A stretch of 64,000 bases of DNA from Rhodoblastus sp963704565. Lineage in GTDB: Bacteria; Pseudomonadota; Alphaproteobacteria; Rhizobiales; Beijerinckiaceae. Made by a program: the position numbers and the translations under genes. The notes beneath the pieces were generated by a model that searched no databases, was not told the origin of the DNA, and saw nothing but the letters and a program-made list of their open reading frames with translations. The DNA is taken from positions 2,170,001 to 2,234,000 of the forward strand of contig OY969917.1 of assembly GCA_963704565.1 (NCBI GenBank), in the 5' to 3' direction. This document shows, one piece after another, positions 15,482-25,148 of the stretch (position 1 is its first letter; the number at the start of each line of letters is the position of its first letter).

Positions 15482-18400
15482 TTCCCGCCGCCCGCCGAAA
15501 TTTCGACCGTCCCGAAACCGGTGCGTCCGAACCTTTCGGGGCGATACATGTCCTCGATCGTCGCCGGCGGCTGAATATAGGTTCCCGGCGTCACCGCGCG
15601 CACGACATAGGCGACGGCGAAAGTCGCCTTGTCGGAACCGTTGCGCTCGAAGGCGGCGACAAAACGGTCGTCTCTATATTCGGTATGGGTCGGCGCGACC
15701 GTCGCCTTGACCCATTGGAGATTTTCAGTCGAGCCGCCGTCGTAAAGATCGGGATTGTCGATCTCCAGGCCGGCCGGCAGGCGGTCCTCCAGGATCAGCC
15801 GGGCGTAAGCCGCCTCGGTCTCGGTGATTTTCAACGCCACCACCAGCCGATCGTTCTGCTTGATCTCGTTGGCCGCGACCGGCGTCCCGTCAAGACGGTA
15901 GAAACCGCGCTCGATCCGGTAGCCATGCGATTCTTCCGGCGCCTTGGCGCTGGGGCGGCCCGATACGCTGATCGCGATCTTTACCGGCGCCTGGCCCTGA
16001 TTGACCAAAGTCACCGGCTTTTCGACCAATGCGGCGTCATTATAGCGCATGGCGAAAACGCCTTTGTGCGGCGCGCCGTCAATGGAAAGCGTCTGGTTCT
16101 CCGCCTGGGCCGCGAAAGCCTGGGCGGCGAGCGCCATCCAGCTCTCTTCCTGGGTCGAGGCGTGCGGCGTCGCGGCGGCGGCGGAATCCACGACCTGCGC
16201 CGCCTTGACGATCAAGGCCTGATCGGCCTGGCTTTCGGCGGCAAGGGTCAGAAGGCCGGCGCCGTCGCGCAGCAGCGAGCCATAATCGGCGCGCGAAACA
16301 TGCGAGGCCTTGGCCGCCAGCAGAGCGTCGCCGGCGGCGTCGAAGGTCTTTTGCGCCCGTGTGCGGTCGCCGGTCAAAGCCGAGGCCGCCGCGAGCTGGG
16401 CGCGGGCGAAGGGCGTATCGAAAGCGTCGAGCCGCGCGTCCTCGAAATAGCGCAGGTCGCCCGCCACCGGACGGCCGTTGCGCGCCAGGACATAAAGCGC
16501 ATAGGCGAGAGCGGAATTGTTCTCGGCCTTCACGTCGGAAATATTGACGACATAATTGCGCAGCCGGTCGAGCGCCTGATCCATCGCTTTTTGCGGCACG
16601 ACATATTTGTTCTCCCGCGCGCGGGTAAAAAAATCGCTGACGAAGGCGGTGAGCCACATGTCCTCGGCGCCATCCGCCGACCACAGGCCGAAGCCGCCGT
16701 TCGAATCCTGGCGCGACAACAAGATGGCGATGGCGCGGTTGACCCGCGCCGGAATGTCGCCTTGCATCGCCTCCCGATCCGCGCCCGGCAATTTGCTCCG
16801 ATAGAGCAAGGGCATGGCGCGGCTGACCGTCTGTTCCGAACAGGACCAGGGATAGGTGTCGAGCGCGGTCAAAAGCTCGGCCACATCCACCGCGCCGAGC
16901 GGCGTGGCGCTGGCGGTGACGGAGCCGGTCGTGGGAATGAATTCGGCCAGCAGGTCGCGCGACAGGGTCAGGCTTTCGCCTGGCTGCAAGGTGTGGAAGC
17001 CGCGCTCGACCAGGGCGCTGGTTCCCGGCTCGACCGCGAGGGCGACACTTTGCGTCGCCTGGAACTTCGGCCCTTTGAGCGTGACATCGAGCAAGGCCGC
17101 GCCGATTCCGGTCGCGCGCAACGGAATATTGACCGAGGCTTTCGCTTTGGCGCCCAGTTTGACGGTCTGGTTCAGCGCGGCGACGTCGCCCGCGAGCGGG
17201 CCGTGCAGCGCGACGCTCAAGCGATAATCGCCGGCGGCGCCTTCGACATTGTCGAAACGCAGATTGAGCCGCGCTTGGTCGTCGAGCGCCAGGAAGCGCG
17301 GCAGGCTGGCCTGAACCACCACCGGGTCGCGCACGATCACATCGGCGGAAGCCGAGCCGGTCCGGCTTTTGCTCCAGGCCACCGCCATGACCCGCACGGT
17401 TCCGTTGAAGGCGGGCAGGTCGAAGGAGACCTTCGCCTTGCCGTCGGGACCGACGCGGACAATGCCCGAATAAAGCGCCAAAGGCGCCTGACTGGGCTTT
17501 TCGGCGGAAGTCTCCTCGCCGCCGGAATCGCCGCCCGATCGAATGGCGCCGCGCGACCCCTGCAAGCCGTCGATCAGAAAACCGTAAATGTCGCGGATTT
17601 CGGTCGAAAGCGCGCGCTGGCCATAGAAATGGCCGCTCGGGTCGGGGGTCTCGTAGCGGGTGAGATTGAGAATGCCGACATCGACCGCCGCGACCGTGAC
17701 ATAGGCCTCTTCATTCGGCGCGAGCCCGGCCAGATGGATCGGCAGGTCGAGCTTTTCACGCGGGCGGGCGCGCTCCGGGGCGTCGATGTCCAGGCCGAGC
17801 TTATGCGCGGCCGGATCGACCGAAAACCACGCCAGACCGATGGCCCGGCCGGGCATGCGCCCCGCCGCCTTGTCGAGCGGGCGATGGGCCAGAACCAGGG
17901 CATAAGCGCCGACGCCCCAGTCGGCGCCGACCGGCACAGCGATTTCGTTGTCGCCCTTCTTGAGGTCGGCGTCGAGCGTCGTCTTCACGCCCTCGCCGAG
18001 TATGGCGACGGTCGCCTTCGAGTCGCTGCGCGCAAAGACTTTCAGCTTCATCGTCTCGCCGCTGGCGTAATCCGCCTTGTCGAGCGTCACGTCGAGCAGG
18101 TCCGGCGCCGGCGCCTTGGCCTCGCCCGACCAGCCGACATCGAAGGCGACCGAGGTCTGAGCGTCATTGGGATCGTCGTCGCGCAGGTCGAGCCGGTATT
18201 GGCCGAGGCCGACCAAAGCCGCGATCTTCGCCGCGGATTTGGGCGTCAGATTGAGGGCGCCGTCGGCGACGCGGCGCGAGGATTTCACCTGTTCGAAATT
18301 CCAGCGCCCGTCCTGCTTGTACCATTGGTAATCGTTGCTGAGGCGGTAGAGCGACCAATGAACATTGCGCCGGCTGGCGCGCAAGCCGTCGCGGCCGACC

Positions 18401-20730
18401 GCAATCACCTCGAACCGCGCCTGCGACCCTTCGGCGAGCGTGTCGAAATCCTTCTTCACCCCGATCAGGCCACCCGTTGGCAGCAGCGGCAGATAGGCGA
18501 TCCGCTCGATGGCGTGGCCGCCCTCCTCGCCCGCGCGCACTGCGATCTTGGCTTCGAGCGGCCGGGTCGCCTTGACCGCGGGGATTGCGACATTGAGGAC
18601 CGCCGCGCCCTTGTCGTCGGTGGTCGGCGTATCGTCGAGTTCGTTCTTGACGGCTGAGAAATCCTCGTCGGCCACACCGGCTTCATAGCCTTTGAGCGCC
18701 AGCAGGCCGTGGTCGCTCGCAGCAATGATCTCGATGTCGCCATTGACGATCAGATTGGCGCCCGGCGCGCCGTAGAGATAGCGGACAGCGACGCCGATCC
18801 CGGTCGTCTCGCCCGGACGGGCGGCGCTTGCTTTCGGCGTGAGGACCATGTCCATGCGCTCGGGGACATAATCCTCGACCAGAAAGCCGGCCTCGCCGAT
18901 CGCCGGGCTTTTCGGGTCGGCAAAAGCCTGGACCGTCCAGCCGCCCGAGGCGGCGTCGGCGGGCAAGACGACATCGAGCGTCCGCCCGCCCAGTCCCTGA
19001 TCCGCCAAGGGCGCGCGTAAAAATTCCACCCCGTCGGGGCGCTTGACCACCAGGGTCAGCGGCGCGGCGGCGGCGACGCCATTGCCGTCGCGCAAGATTG
19101 CGGCGAGATGCGCGGTCTCGCCCGAGCGATAGACGCCGCGCTCGGCATAGACGAAAGCGTCGAGCGCGCCGGGCGGGTCGCGCCCTTCCACGCCGCGGTC
19201 GGTGAGGTCGAAGGCGTTCTGCTGGAGGTCGAGGAAATTATAATCGGCCTTGCCGTCGCTGACGACGATGAGGCCGGGGGCAAGCCCGCCCTCCCCGCGC
19301 GACAGGCCCGGAGCGAAATGGACCTCGCCCTTGGCGTCGGTCACGGCCTTGGCCAGAAGCTCGTTGTTTTTCGCGATCAGCCGCGCCTCGATCCCCGCTT
19401 TCGGCTCGGCGGTGGCGAGCGAACGGACGAAGGCGGTCACGCCGTCGCGGGCGCTGAAAGCAGTCAGGCCGAGATCGGAGACGACGAACCATTGGGTGGC
19501 GCGCAAGCTGTAATCCTCGTTGTCGCCGCTGTTGGCCGCGAGGTCGTCAACGGCGGAGGCGCTCATCACATAGACGCCGGGCTGCGGCTGGCCCAAGGCT
19601 TCCTGGCCCAAGGCTTCGAGGACCGGAAAATCGGTGACGACATCCTGATTCAGCTCGGATTTCACGTCGAGCGTCCCGGACCAGATTTTCTGGCCGTCGC
19701 TGTCGCCGAATTGTTTCAGCCGCATCGCGGAAAGCTGCGCCAGGAAGTCCTCGGAGCGGATGGTCGGCAGAAGATTGCGGTCGCCGACGCGGAAAATCTT
19801 CACCTTCACCTTGGTCGTGTTGACCGAGACGATGGGCGCGCCCTCCGGCCCAATGCGCGGCAGCACGTAATTGCGCCCGGTGAAATGTGCCTGCGGCGAA
19901 CGGTCGCGGACATAGACTTTGTAGTCCTGGCCGCGCAGCAGGCTTTCGCCGACCGCCGAAGGCAGGCCCTGGCGCAGGCCGATGTCATAATGTTCGCCAT
20001 GTTTCAGGCCTTCGACGCAAACCTGACGCTCCTCATTGGAAACCGCCGCGTCGCTGCGCCCGTCAAGCGTCACGAAAGGCGAAAAATCGCTCCGCCCGCG
20101 CGCAAGGTCTTCGGAAAACTGGAAACAGACGCGCGGGCTCGCCGATTCATTGTCGATCTTGTAGTCGAGCACGCGGAAGCCGTATTTTTCGCGCAGATCG
20201 TCATAGGTTTTCTGGACCGGCGGCAAGGCGAAAGCGTCGAGGCTCGCGCGATAAGCGTTGAGCGCGTCGCGCCAGGAGGCGCGGCCGGCGTAAATCTCGC
20301 CGATCAGGGCGAGCGACGCGGCCTCCTCCGACTTGACCTGGGCGTGGCGATAAGCGGCGAAAGCCGCCGCCAGCGCCTGATCGGTCAGCGCGTACGAATT
20401 GGCGCCCTTGGCTGAGGAAGCGGCGACCGAGGCGCGGGCGTAGGCGAGCCAGTCGGCCACGCTGTCCGGCGTGGAGGCGGCGATCGCCCCCAGGATCGGC
20501 AGCGTCTTGGCCGCATCCCCCTGCTGGCCCAGCGCAATCGCCTGCTGGCGCAAATCGATCGTCGTGGTGTGGTCGCGCAGATCGGCGCTGTCGTCGGCGA
20601 GCTTCTGCTCCAGCCGCGTGGCGGAACTGGCGAGATCGTCATTGGCGTAAGGCTTCGGCGCGGCGAAGGCGCCCGACGAAGCGAGAAGCAGGGCGAAAAA
20701 GGCGGCGCACAGGCGGGAAATCGATGTCAT
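15478..20730 (-). CDS. Bacterial alpha-2-macroglobulin (YfhM-like)
   Basis: 1750 residues with a signal peptide (MTSISRLCAAFFALLLASSGAFA). It has the multi-domain macroglobulin layout: MG/bait regions, the thioester motif CSEQ with Cys1297 in DTYPWSCSEQTVSRAMPLLY, and a complement-like thioester domain (LSRQDSNGGFGLWSADGAEDMWLTAFVSDF). The thioester Cys and Gln are intact, so it should covalently trap attacking proteases. No lipobox is seen, so it may be soluble in the periplasm. Large antisense open frames across it are GC-rich shadows. Confidence 0.93.
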   Translation of the reverse strand: MTSISRLCAAFFALLLASSGAFAAPKPYANDDLASSATRLEQKLADDSADLRDHTTTIDLRQQAIALGQQGDAAKTLPILGAIAASTPDSVADWLAYARASVAASSAKGANSYALTDQALAAAFAAYRHAQVKSEEAASLALIGEIYAGRASWRDALNAYRASLDAFALPPVQKTYDDLREKYGFRVLDYKIDNESASPRVCFQFSEDLARGRSDFSPFVTLDGRSDAAVSNEERQVCVEGLKHGEHYDIGLRQGLPSAVGESLLRGQDYKVYVRDRSPQAHFTGRNYVLPRIGPEGAPIVSVNTTKVKVKIFRVGDRNLLPTIRSEDFLAQLSAMRLKQFGDSDGQKIWSGTLDVKSELNQDVVTDFPVLEALGQEALGQPQPGVYVMSASAVDDLAANSGDNEDYSLRATQWFVVSDLGLTAFSARDGVTAFVRSLATAEPKAGIEARLIAKNNELLAKAVTDAKGEVHFAPGLSRGEGGLAPGLIVVSDGKADYNFLDLQQNAFDLTDRGVEGRDPPGALDAFVYAERGVYRSGETAHLAAILRDGNGVAAAAPLTLVVKRPDGVEFLRAPLADQGLGGRTLDVVLPADAASGGWTVQAFADPKSPAIGEAGFLVEDYVPERMDMVLTPKASAARPGETTGIGVAVRYLYGAPGANLIVNGDIEIIAASDHGLLALKGYEAGVADEDFSAVKNELDDTPTTDDKGAAVLNVAIPAVKATRPLEAKIAVRAGEEGGHAIERIAYLPLLPTGGLIGVKKDFDTLAEGSQARFEVIAVGRDGLRASRRNVHWSLYRLSNDYQWYKQDGRWNFEQVKSSRRVADGALNLTPKSAAKIAALVGLGQYRLDLRDDDPNDAQTSVAFDVGWSGEAKAPAPDLLDVTLDKADYASGETMKLKVFARSDSKATVAILGEGVKTTLDADLKKGDNEIAVPVGADWGVGAYALVLAHRPLDKAAGRMPGRAIGLAWFSVDPAAHKLGLDIDAPERARPREKLDLPIHLAGLAPNEEAYVTVAAVDVGILNLTRYETPDPSGHFYGQRALSTEIRDIYGFLIDGLQGSRGAIRSGGDSGGEETSAEKPSQAPLALYSGIVRVGPDGKAKVSFDLPAFNGTVRVMAVAWSKSRTGSASADVIVRDPVVVQASLPRFLALDDQARLNLRFDNVEGAAGDYRLSVALHGPLAGDVAALNQTVKLGAKAKASVNIPLRATGIGAALLDVTLKGPKFQATQSVALAVEPGTSALVERGFHTLQPGESLTLSRDLLAEFIPTTGSVTASATPLGAVDVAELLTALDTYPWSCSEQTVSRAMPLLYRSKLPGADREAMQGDIPARVNRAIAILLSRQDSNGGFGLWSADGAEDMWLTAFVSDFFTRARENKYVVPQKAMDQALDRLRNYVVNISDVKAENNSALAYALYVLARNGRPVAGDLRYFEDARLDAFDTPFARAQLAAASALTGDRTRAQKTFDAAGDALLAAKASHVSRADYGSLLRDGAGLLTLAAESQADQALIVKAAQVVDSAAAATPHASTQEESWMALAAQAFAAQAENQTLSIDGAPHKGVFAMRYNDAALVEKPVTLVNQGQAPVKIAISVSGRPSAKAPEESHGYRIERGFYRLDGTPVAANEIKQNDRLVVALKITETEAAYARLILEDRLPAGLEIDNPDLYDGGSTENLQWVKATVAPTHTEYRDDRFVAAFERNGSDKATFAVAYVVRAVTPGTYIQPPATIEDMYRPERFGRTGFGTVEISAGGGK

Positions 20731-20810
20731 GGGCGCATCATCCCGGAAAAGATCGCGGCGCGCAGCATCGCGCGCGGCGGCGGCGGCGGCAAGTCGGAAA
20801 ATTGCGGCGA

Positions 20811-21371
20811 CTACTTAACGGTCGGAGGAAGCGCGGCGCGTCCCGGCGAAGCGGGACCGGCGGCGAAATCCCCGACCGAGGACAAGGCGAGCTGCTCGAT
20901 CAGGCGCTGGCGCGCCCGATTGACCCGGCTCTTGATCGTGCCGACCGCGCAGCCGCAGATTTCGGCGGCCTCTTCATAGGAAAAGCCCGACGCCCCGATC
21001 AGGATCAGCGCCTCGCGCTGATCCGCCGGCAAACAGTCGAGACGGGCGCGGAAATCGGCGAGATCGAGATGGGCGAGCTGGTCCGGCATGGCGACGAGCC
21101 GCGCCGCGGCCTCGCCGTCCACGTCCTGGACCTCGCGGCGCGCCTTGCGGTACTGGCTGAAAAACGTGTTGCGCATGATGGTGAAGAGCCATGCGCGCAT
21201 ATTCGTCCCTTCCTCGAAGGAGGCGGCGTTGGTCCAGGCTTTCACCAGAGTGTCCTGCACCAGATCGTCGGCGCGGTCTTCCGCGCCCGACAGCGACAGC
21301 GCGAAAGCGCGCAGCGCCGGCAGCTCGGCAAGAAGCATGGCCTTGAGGCTGAGCCTGGCCTTGTCGTTCAT
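20811..21371 (-). CDS. ecfG: EcfG-type ECF sigma factor of the general stress response
   Basis: 186 residues. Region 2 includes AEDRADDLVQDTLVKAW and NMRAWLFTIMRNTFFSQYRK; region 4 includes LPADQREALILIGASGFSYEEAAEICGCAVGTIKSRVNRAR. The gene pairs with nepR (4-nt overlap) opposite phyR, the diagnostic EcfG locus of alphaproteobacteria. NepR should sequester it until PhyR~P releases it. The perfect EcfG-type promoter in front of nepR predicts autoregulation. Confidence 0.95.
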   Translation of the reverse strand: MNDKARLSLKAMLLAELPALRAFALSLSGAEDRADDLVQDTLVKAWTNAASFEEGTNMRAWLFTIMRNTFFSQYRKARREVQDVDGEAAARLVAMPDQLAHLDLADFRARLDCLPADQREALILIGASGFSYEEAAEICGCAVGTIKSRVNRARQRLIEQLALSSVGDFAAGPASPGRAALPPTVK

Positions 21372-21592
21372 ACGGCCCCGGCCTCGTCCGCCCCCGTCGT
21401 GGCCTTCTCCTGGAGAGAATCCTCCGCGCCTTCGCCCTCCTCCAGGCGATCGAGCAAAAGCCTGAACCTGTCCGGCACGGGCTCGCGGATCATCGCGTCA
21501 TACATGCGCCGCAACTGTTTACCGATATGCGCCTGGAGCACAGGCTCGATCATCGGTTCTATCTTATTGTTATTGTTATCTCTATCTGGCAT
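21368..21592 (-). CDS. nepR: NepR anti-sigma factor
   Basis: 74 residues. The core LQAHIGKQLRRMYDAMIREPVPDRFRLLLDRLEE is the NepR signature (EPVPDRF...LL..LE), with short disordered ends. Binds EcfG in unstressed cells and moves to phosphorylated PhyR under stress. The stop overlaps ecfG by 4 nt. Transcribed from the EcfG-type promoter at 21654-21678. Confidence 0.95.
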   Translation of the reverse strand: MPDRDNNNNKIEPMIEPVLQAHIGKQLRRMYDAMIREPVPDRFRLLLDRLEEGEGAEDSLQEKATTGADEAGAV

Positions 21593-21653
21593 ATGGCGCT
21601 ATTCCTTGCCTGGCCGTCGCGACGGCCGGACGCTCGCCGCTCGTCCGCCGTTT

Positions 21654-21678
21654 AACGCCGCTCGCGGAGATTTGTTCC
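21654..21678 (-). promoter_or_regulatory. EcfG-type promoter of nepR-ecfG
   Basis: Read on the minus strand: GGAAC (21678-21674), exactly 16 nt, CGTT (21657-21654). This is the consensus GGAAC-N16-CGTT for EcfG sigma factors. It lies 62 nt upstream of the nepR start codon. No second such site was found in the same gap facing phyR. Confidence 0.85.
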
Positions 21679-21763
21679 CCTGGGTCTATAACGGCTCAGT
21701 TTTTCGCGCTAGGATATTGCTACGTCCACGATCAAATCCGACGCCTTTTGGCGCGAGGTCTGT

Positions 21764-22564
21764 ATGTCCCTGTCCAGTCTGATCGGTCCGCAAATTCCCT
21801 TTCTGCGCCGCTACGCCCGCGCCTTGTCCGGCTCCCAGGCCAGCGGCGACGCTTATGTCTCCGCCGTTTTGGAGGCCCTGCTCGCCGATCCGTCGATCTT
21901 CGACCGCGAGGCCGATCCGCGCGAGGAAGTCTATCGCCTGTTCACCCGCCTGTGGAACGCCATGCCGATCAACGGCAAGATGGACAAGGCGCGCGGCATG
22001 AACGCGACCGACCGGCGGCTGGAGGCGATCACGCCCCTGCCGCGCCAGGCCTTTTTGCTCACCGCGCTCGAAGGCTTCGACGCGGAAAGCGCGGCCCGCG
22101 TTCTCGACGTCGCGCGCGCGGAATTCGACCGGCTGATCGCCGCCGCTGGCCGCGAGATCGGCGCCCAGGTCGCCTCGACCGTGGCGATCATCGAGGACGA
22201 GCCGCTGATCGCGATGGATCTCGAAAGTCTGGTCGAAGGCCTCGGCCACAAGGTCGCCGGCGTCGCCCGCACCCGCGCCGAGGCGGTGGCGCTCGCCCGC
22301 GCGACGCAACCCGGCCTGGTCCTGGCCGACATCAGGCTCGCCGATGGCAGCTCCGGCCTCGACGCCGTCAATGAAATCCTGGAAATCATGGGCGTTCCGG
22401 TGATTTTCATCACCGCTTACCCGGAATCGCTGCTGACCGGAGAGCGGCCGGAGCCGACCTACCTGATCTCCAAGCCTTTCCGCGCCGAAACGGTCAAGGC
22501 CGTGATCAGCCAGGCCTTGTTCTTCAATGAACTGGCCCATCCGGCGCATCGCCGCTCAGCCTGA
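21764..22564 (+). CDS. phyR: PhyR general stress response regulator
   Basis: 266 residues. The N-terminal ~130 residues form the sigma-like decoy domain (IPFLRRYARALSGSQASGDAYV, RRLEAITPLPRQAFLLTALEGF). A receiver domain follows with acidic EDE at 144-146, phospho-acceptor Asp189 (VLADIRL), Thr217 and Lys237 (SKPF). When phosphorylated the decoy domain binds NepR and frees EcfG. Divergent from nepR-ecfG. The PhyK-type sensor kinase gene that often sits beside this locus is not present here. Confidence 0.96.
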   Translation: MSLSSLIGPQIPFLRRYARALSGSQASGDAYVSAVLEALLADPSIFDREADPREEVYRLFTRLWNAMPINGKMDKARGMNATDRRLEAITPLPRQAFLLTALEGFDAESAARVLDVARAEFDRLIAAAGREIGAQVASTVAIIEDEPLIAMDLESLVEGLGHKVAGVARTRAEAVALARATQPGLVLADIRLADGSSGLDAVNEILEIMGVPVIFITAYPESLLTGERPEPTYLISKPFRAETVKAVISQALFFNELAHPAHRRSA

Positions 22565-22578
22565 AGGCGGGCGAAAGG

Positions 22579-23562
22579 TCACCGCGCCGCAGCGTCGGCG
22601 CTCAATTGCTGCATTTTCCGGCTCGCCGCCGAATCGTCGCTGTCGCTCGCGGCCTGGGCTCGCCCGCCGGTCGCCGGCAAGGTCCAGCTTCGGGCGACGG
22701 CCGTCGTCCGGCCGCGCGGCGCCGCCGACGTCTGGATGTCGCGCCAGTCGTTGGATTGCGCGATCATCTGGCGAATCGAGGCGACATTGTCGCGCGCCTG
22801 CTGCGGCGACAGGTCGCGTTCCGAGACCTGTTCGGCCTCGGCGAACTTGCCCTGCAAGGCGAGGACCAAAGCAAGATTCTGGCGCTCGCGCATGTCGGCG
22901 TTCGGGCTCGCCGCCGCCTCGCGCAGCACGCTTTCGGCGCGGGGCAGATCATGGGACAAGGCATAGGACAAGCCGAGGTTCGACAGAACCGACGGTTGGC
23001 CCGGCGCGAGCTTCAGCGCCGTCTCGTAATCGTCCTGCGCCTCCTTGTGATCGCCAAGCTGATCGGCGATCGAACCCCTGGTGTTGACCACCGACCAGTT
23101 GGGATCGTCGGGCGAATCGGCGTGCGACAGCACCTCCTGGGCGCGCCTCAGCTGGCCGGCGTCAGCCAGGGCCTTGCCGAAAGCGCCGAGCACTTCGCGA
23201 TCTTTCGGATATTTGATCGCGATATTCTCCATCACCGCCGCCGCCTGATCATTGAGGCCGCGCGCCCGCAGCGATTTGGCGTAAGCCATGGCGATCTTGC
23301 GGTTGCCGGGATGGGCTTCATAGAGACGCCGCAATTGTTCGGAATAGGCGCGCAGATCGGCGGGCGAGGATGAGGCGGGCTTGGCGGGCGCGGCGATCGA
23401 GCCAGTGATGTCGTCGACGCTCATGGTCTTGCAGCCGGAGAGCGCGAGCAGCGCGACGCCTGCCAGAACGGCGCGCGCGAGCAAAGGAATCGCGTCTCGA
23501 CCGCTCTTCGAGCGAATCGCGACCGAATCGCGCGCGCCCGGCTTGAAAAGGGCTTCCCGCAT
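22579..23562 (-). CDS. tadD: TadD-like TPR lipoprotein of pilus assembly
   Basis: 327 residues. A hydrophobic segment ends in the lipobox LSGC (LLALSGCKTMSVDD), so it should be an outer-membrane-directed lipoprotein. Tetratricopeptide repeats follow, including KYPKDREVLGAFGKALADAGQLRRAQEVLSHA and PGQPSVLSNLGLSYALSHDLPRAESVLREAA, a pattern typical of alphaproteobacterial TadD. A lysine/arginine-rich ~30-residue extension precedes the signal; a later start is possible. It is encoded 33 kb away from the cpa/tad operon and stands alone, convergent with phyR. Confidence 0.85.
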   Translation of the reverse strand: MREALFKPGARDSVAIRSKSGRDAIPLLARAVLAGVALLALSGCKTMSVDDITGSIAAPAKPASSSPADLRAYSEQLRRLYEAHPGNRKIAMAYAKSLRARGLNDQAAAVMENIAIKYPKDREVLGAFGKALADAGQLRRAQEVLSHADSPDDPNWSVVNTRGSIADQLGDHKEAQDDYETALKLAPGQPSVLSNLGLSYALSHDLPRAESVLREAAASPNADMRERQNLALVLALQGKFAEAEQVSERDLSPQQARDNVASIRQMIAQSNDWRDIQTSAAPRGRTTAVARSWTLPATGGRAQAASDSDDSAASRKMQQLSADAAAR

Positions 23563-23679
23563 GTCCCGTAATCCTTCGTGCCTTCCGGCCGCCTTGACGC
23601 TTCTATCGAAAGGAATAATTCGTTAACCCTAATAGTCCGTTAATCCGCCCGCGCCGGCGCGCGGCGTTCGGGAGCGCCT

Positions 23680-25095
23680 TTGTCGATGATCGATCCGCCC
23701 AAACTGAAATTCGCCGATCCAAAGGAAAAGAGCGTCGCCGTCTGGCTCGCCGACCCGCGCGATTTCGCCGGGGCGCTGGCCGCGCCCGACGAGGCGCCCG
23801 GCCTGCCCGCCGAGGCTTTGCGTTACGCGGCGGCGGCCCGGATCGAGGCGAAAACCGGCCGCCTGATGTGGTTCGTGGCGGCCGATGGCGGCCCGGGCGC
23901 GGTCTATTTCGTCGATTCCGGCGCCAAAGCCGATCCGTTCCAGCCCGGCGAACTCGCCAATCTTCTGCCGCCCGGCGTCTATCGTCTCGCCAGCGCCCCC
24001 CGGCGGCCGGACCTTGCGGGGCTGGCCTTTCTGCTCGGCGCGCATCGGTTCGACCGCTACAAGAGCCGGCCGGACTCGCCACGCCTGATCGCGCCGGAAG
24101 GGATCGACGCCGCCGAAATCGAGTCGATCGCCAGCAGCGTCGCCTTCGCCCGCGACCTGATCGACACGCCGGCCAACGATCTCGGCCCCGACGAGCTGGA
24201 GGCCGCCGTCCATGCGCTCGGCAAAAAGTTCGGCGCCAGGGTCACGACGTTCCGGGGCGAAAAACTGGCGCGGGAATTTCCGCTCATCCACGCCGTGGGC
24301 AAGGGCTCGCCCCGCGCGCCGCGTCTGGTCGATCTGCGCTGGAAGCCGAAAAGGCCGCGCCGCCTCGCCTTGGTCGGCAAGGGCGTCTGTTTCGATTCCG
24401 GCGGTCTCGACATCAAGCCGGAAAGCGCCATGGCGCTGATGAAAAAGGACATGGGCGGAGCGGCGGCGGCGATCGCGGCGGCGGCGATGGTCATGGCCGC
24501 CAATGTCGATGTCGGGCTGCGCCTGCTCGTCCCGATCGTCGAGAATTCGGTGTCGGGCGAGGCCTTCCGGCCCGGCGACGTCTATGCCTCGCGCAAGGGC
24601 CTCACCGTCGAAATCGGCAACACCGACGCCGAAGGGCGGCTGATCCTGGCCGACGCGCTGGCGCTGGCCGATGAGGACAAGCCGGAATTGCTGGTCGATT
24701 TCGCAACCCTCACCGGCGCGGCGCGCGTGGCGCTCGGCCCCGATTTGCCGCCGTTCTTCACCGACGACGAGCAGCTCGCCGCCGACATCGCCCGTCACGG
24801 GGCCGAGGTCAGCGATCCGGTCTGGCGGCTGCCTTTGTGGAGCGGCTACGAATCGAAACTCGACGGCAAGATCGCCCAGCTCAACAATGCGCCTCCCGGC
24901 GGCATGGCGGGCGCGATCGTCGCCGCCTTGTTCCTGCGCCGTTTTGTGGCCAAAAGCCCGTCTTGGGTCCATTTCGACATCTACGGCTGGACCCCCGCCG
25001 CCAGGCCGGGACGGCCGGAAGGCGGCGAGGCTCAGGCGGCGAGGCTGATCTTCAATCTCGTCAAAGAGAAATTCGGCAAAGCAAAGCTTCGCTAA
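23680..25095 (+). CDS. Leucyl aminopeptidase family protein (M17)
   Basis: 471-residue cytosolic metallo-aminopeptidase. The M17 signature NTDAEGRLILADAL is present, with metal and catalytic residues around VGKGVCFDSGGLDIKP and LMKKDMGGAAA. The N-terminal domain is short, as in the PepB-like branch. The start is TTG at 23680, five nt after a GGAG; an ATG at 23686 in frame is the alternative. Transcribed away from tadD, with the NlpC/P60 gene 53 nt downstream and a hairpin between them. Confidence 0.92.
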   Translation: MSMIDPPKLKFADPKEKSVAVWLADPRDFAGALAAPDEAPGLPAEALRYAAAARIEAKTGRLMWFVAADGGPGAVYFVDSGAKADPFQPGELANLLPPGVYRLASAPRRPDLAGLAFLLGAHRFDRYKSRPDSPRLIAPEGIDAAEIESIASSVAFARDLIDTPANDLGPDELEAAVHALGKKFGARVTTFRGEKLAREFPLIHAVGKGSPRAPRLVDLRWKPKRPRRLALVGKGVCFDSGGLDIKPESAMALMKKDMGGAAAAIAAAAMVMAANVDVGLRLLVPIVENSVSGEAFRPGDVYASRKGLTVEIGNTDAEGRLILADALALADEDKPELLVDFATLTGAARVALGPDLPPFFTDDEQLAADIARHGAEVSDPVWRLPLWSGYESKLDGKIAQLNNAPPGGMAGAIVAALFLRRFVAKSPSWVHFDIYGWTPAARPGRPEGGEAQAARLIFNLVKEKFGKAKLR

Positions 25096-25108
25096 CCCTG
25101 TCGGTTTA

Positions 25109-25131
25109 CACACATGCGGAATGCGTGTGTG
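25109..25131 (+). terminator. Hairpin after the aminopeptidase gene
   Basis: CACACATGC-GGAAT-GCGTGTGTG, nine pairs with one G-T. There is no T-run, so termination would be weak; the NlpC/P60 start codon lies 18 nt further on. It could also tune translation of that gene. Confidence 0.35.
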
Positions 25132-25148
25132 GCGGTGGGAGAAACAGG

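Noticed and set aside
15685..18657. A 990-codon open frame on the plus strand
   Set aside because: It is antisense to the alpha-2-macroglobulin gene, has an Arg/Gly/Ala-rich shadow composition and no recognisable domain. Similar antisense frames at 23629-25164, 34680-36314, 43876-45330 and 52785-54419 were rejected for the same reason.
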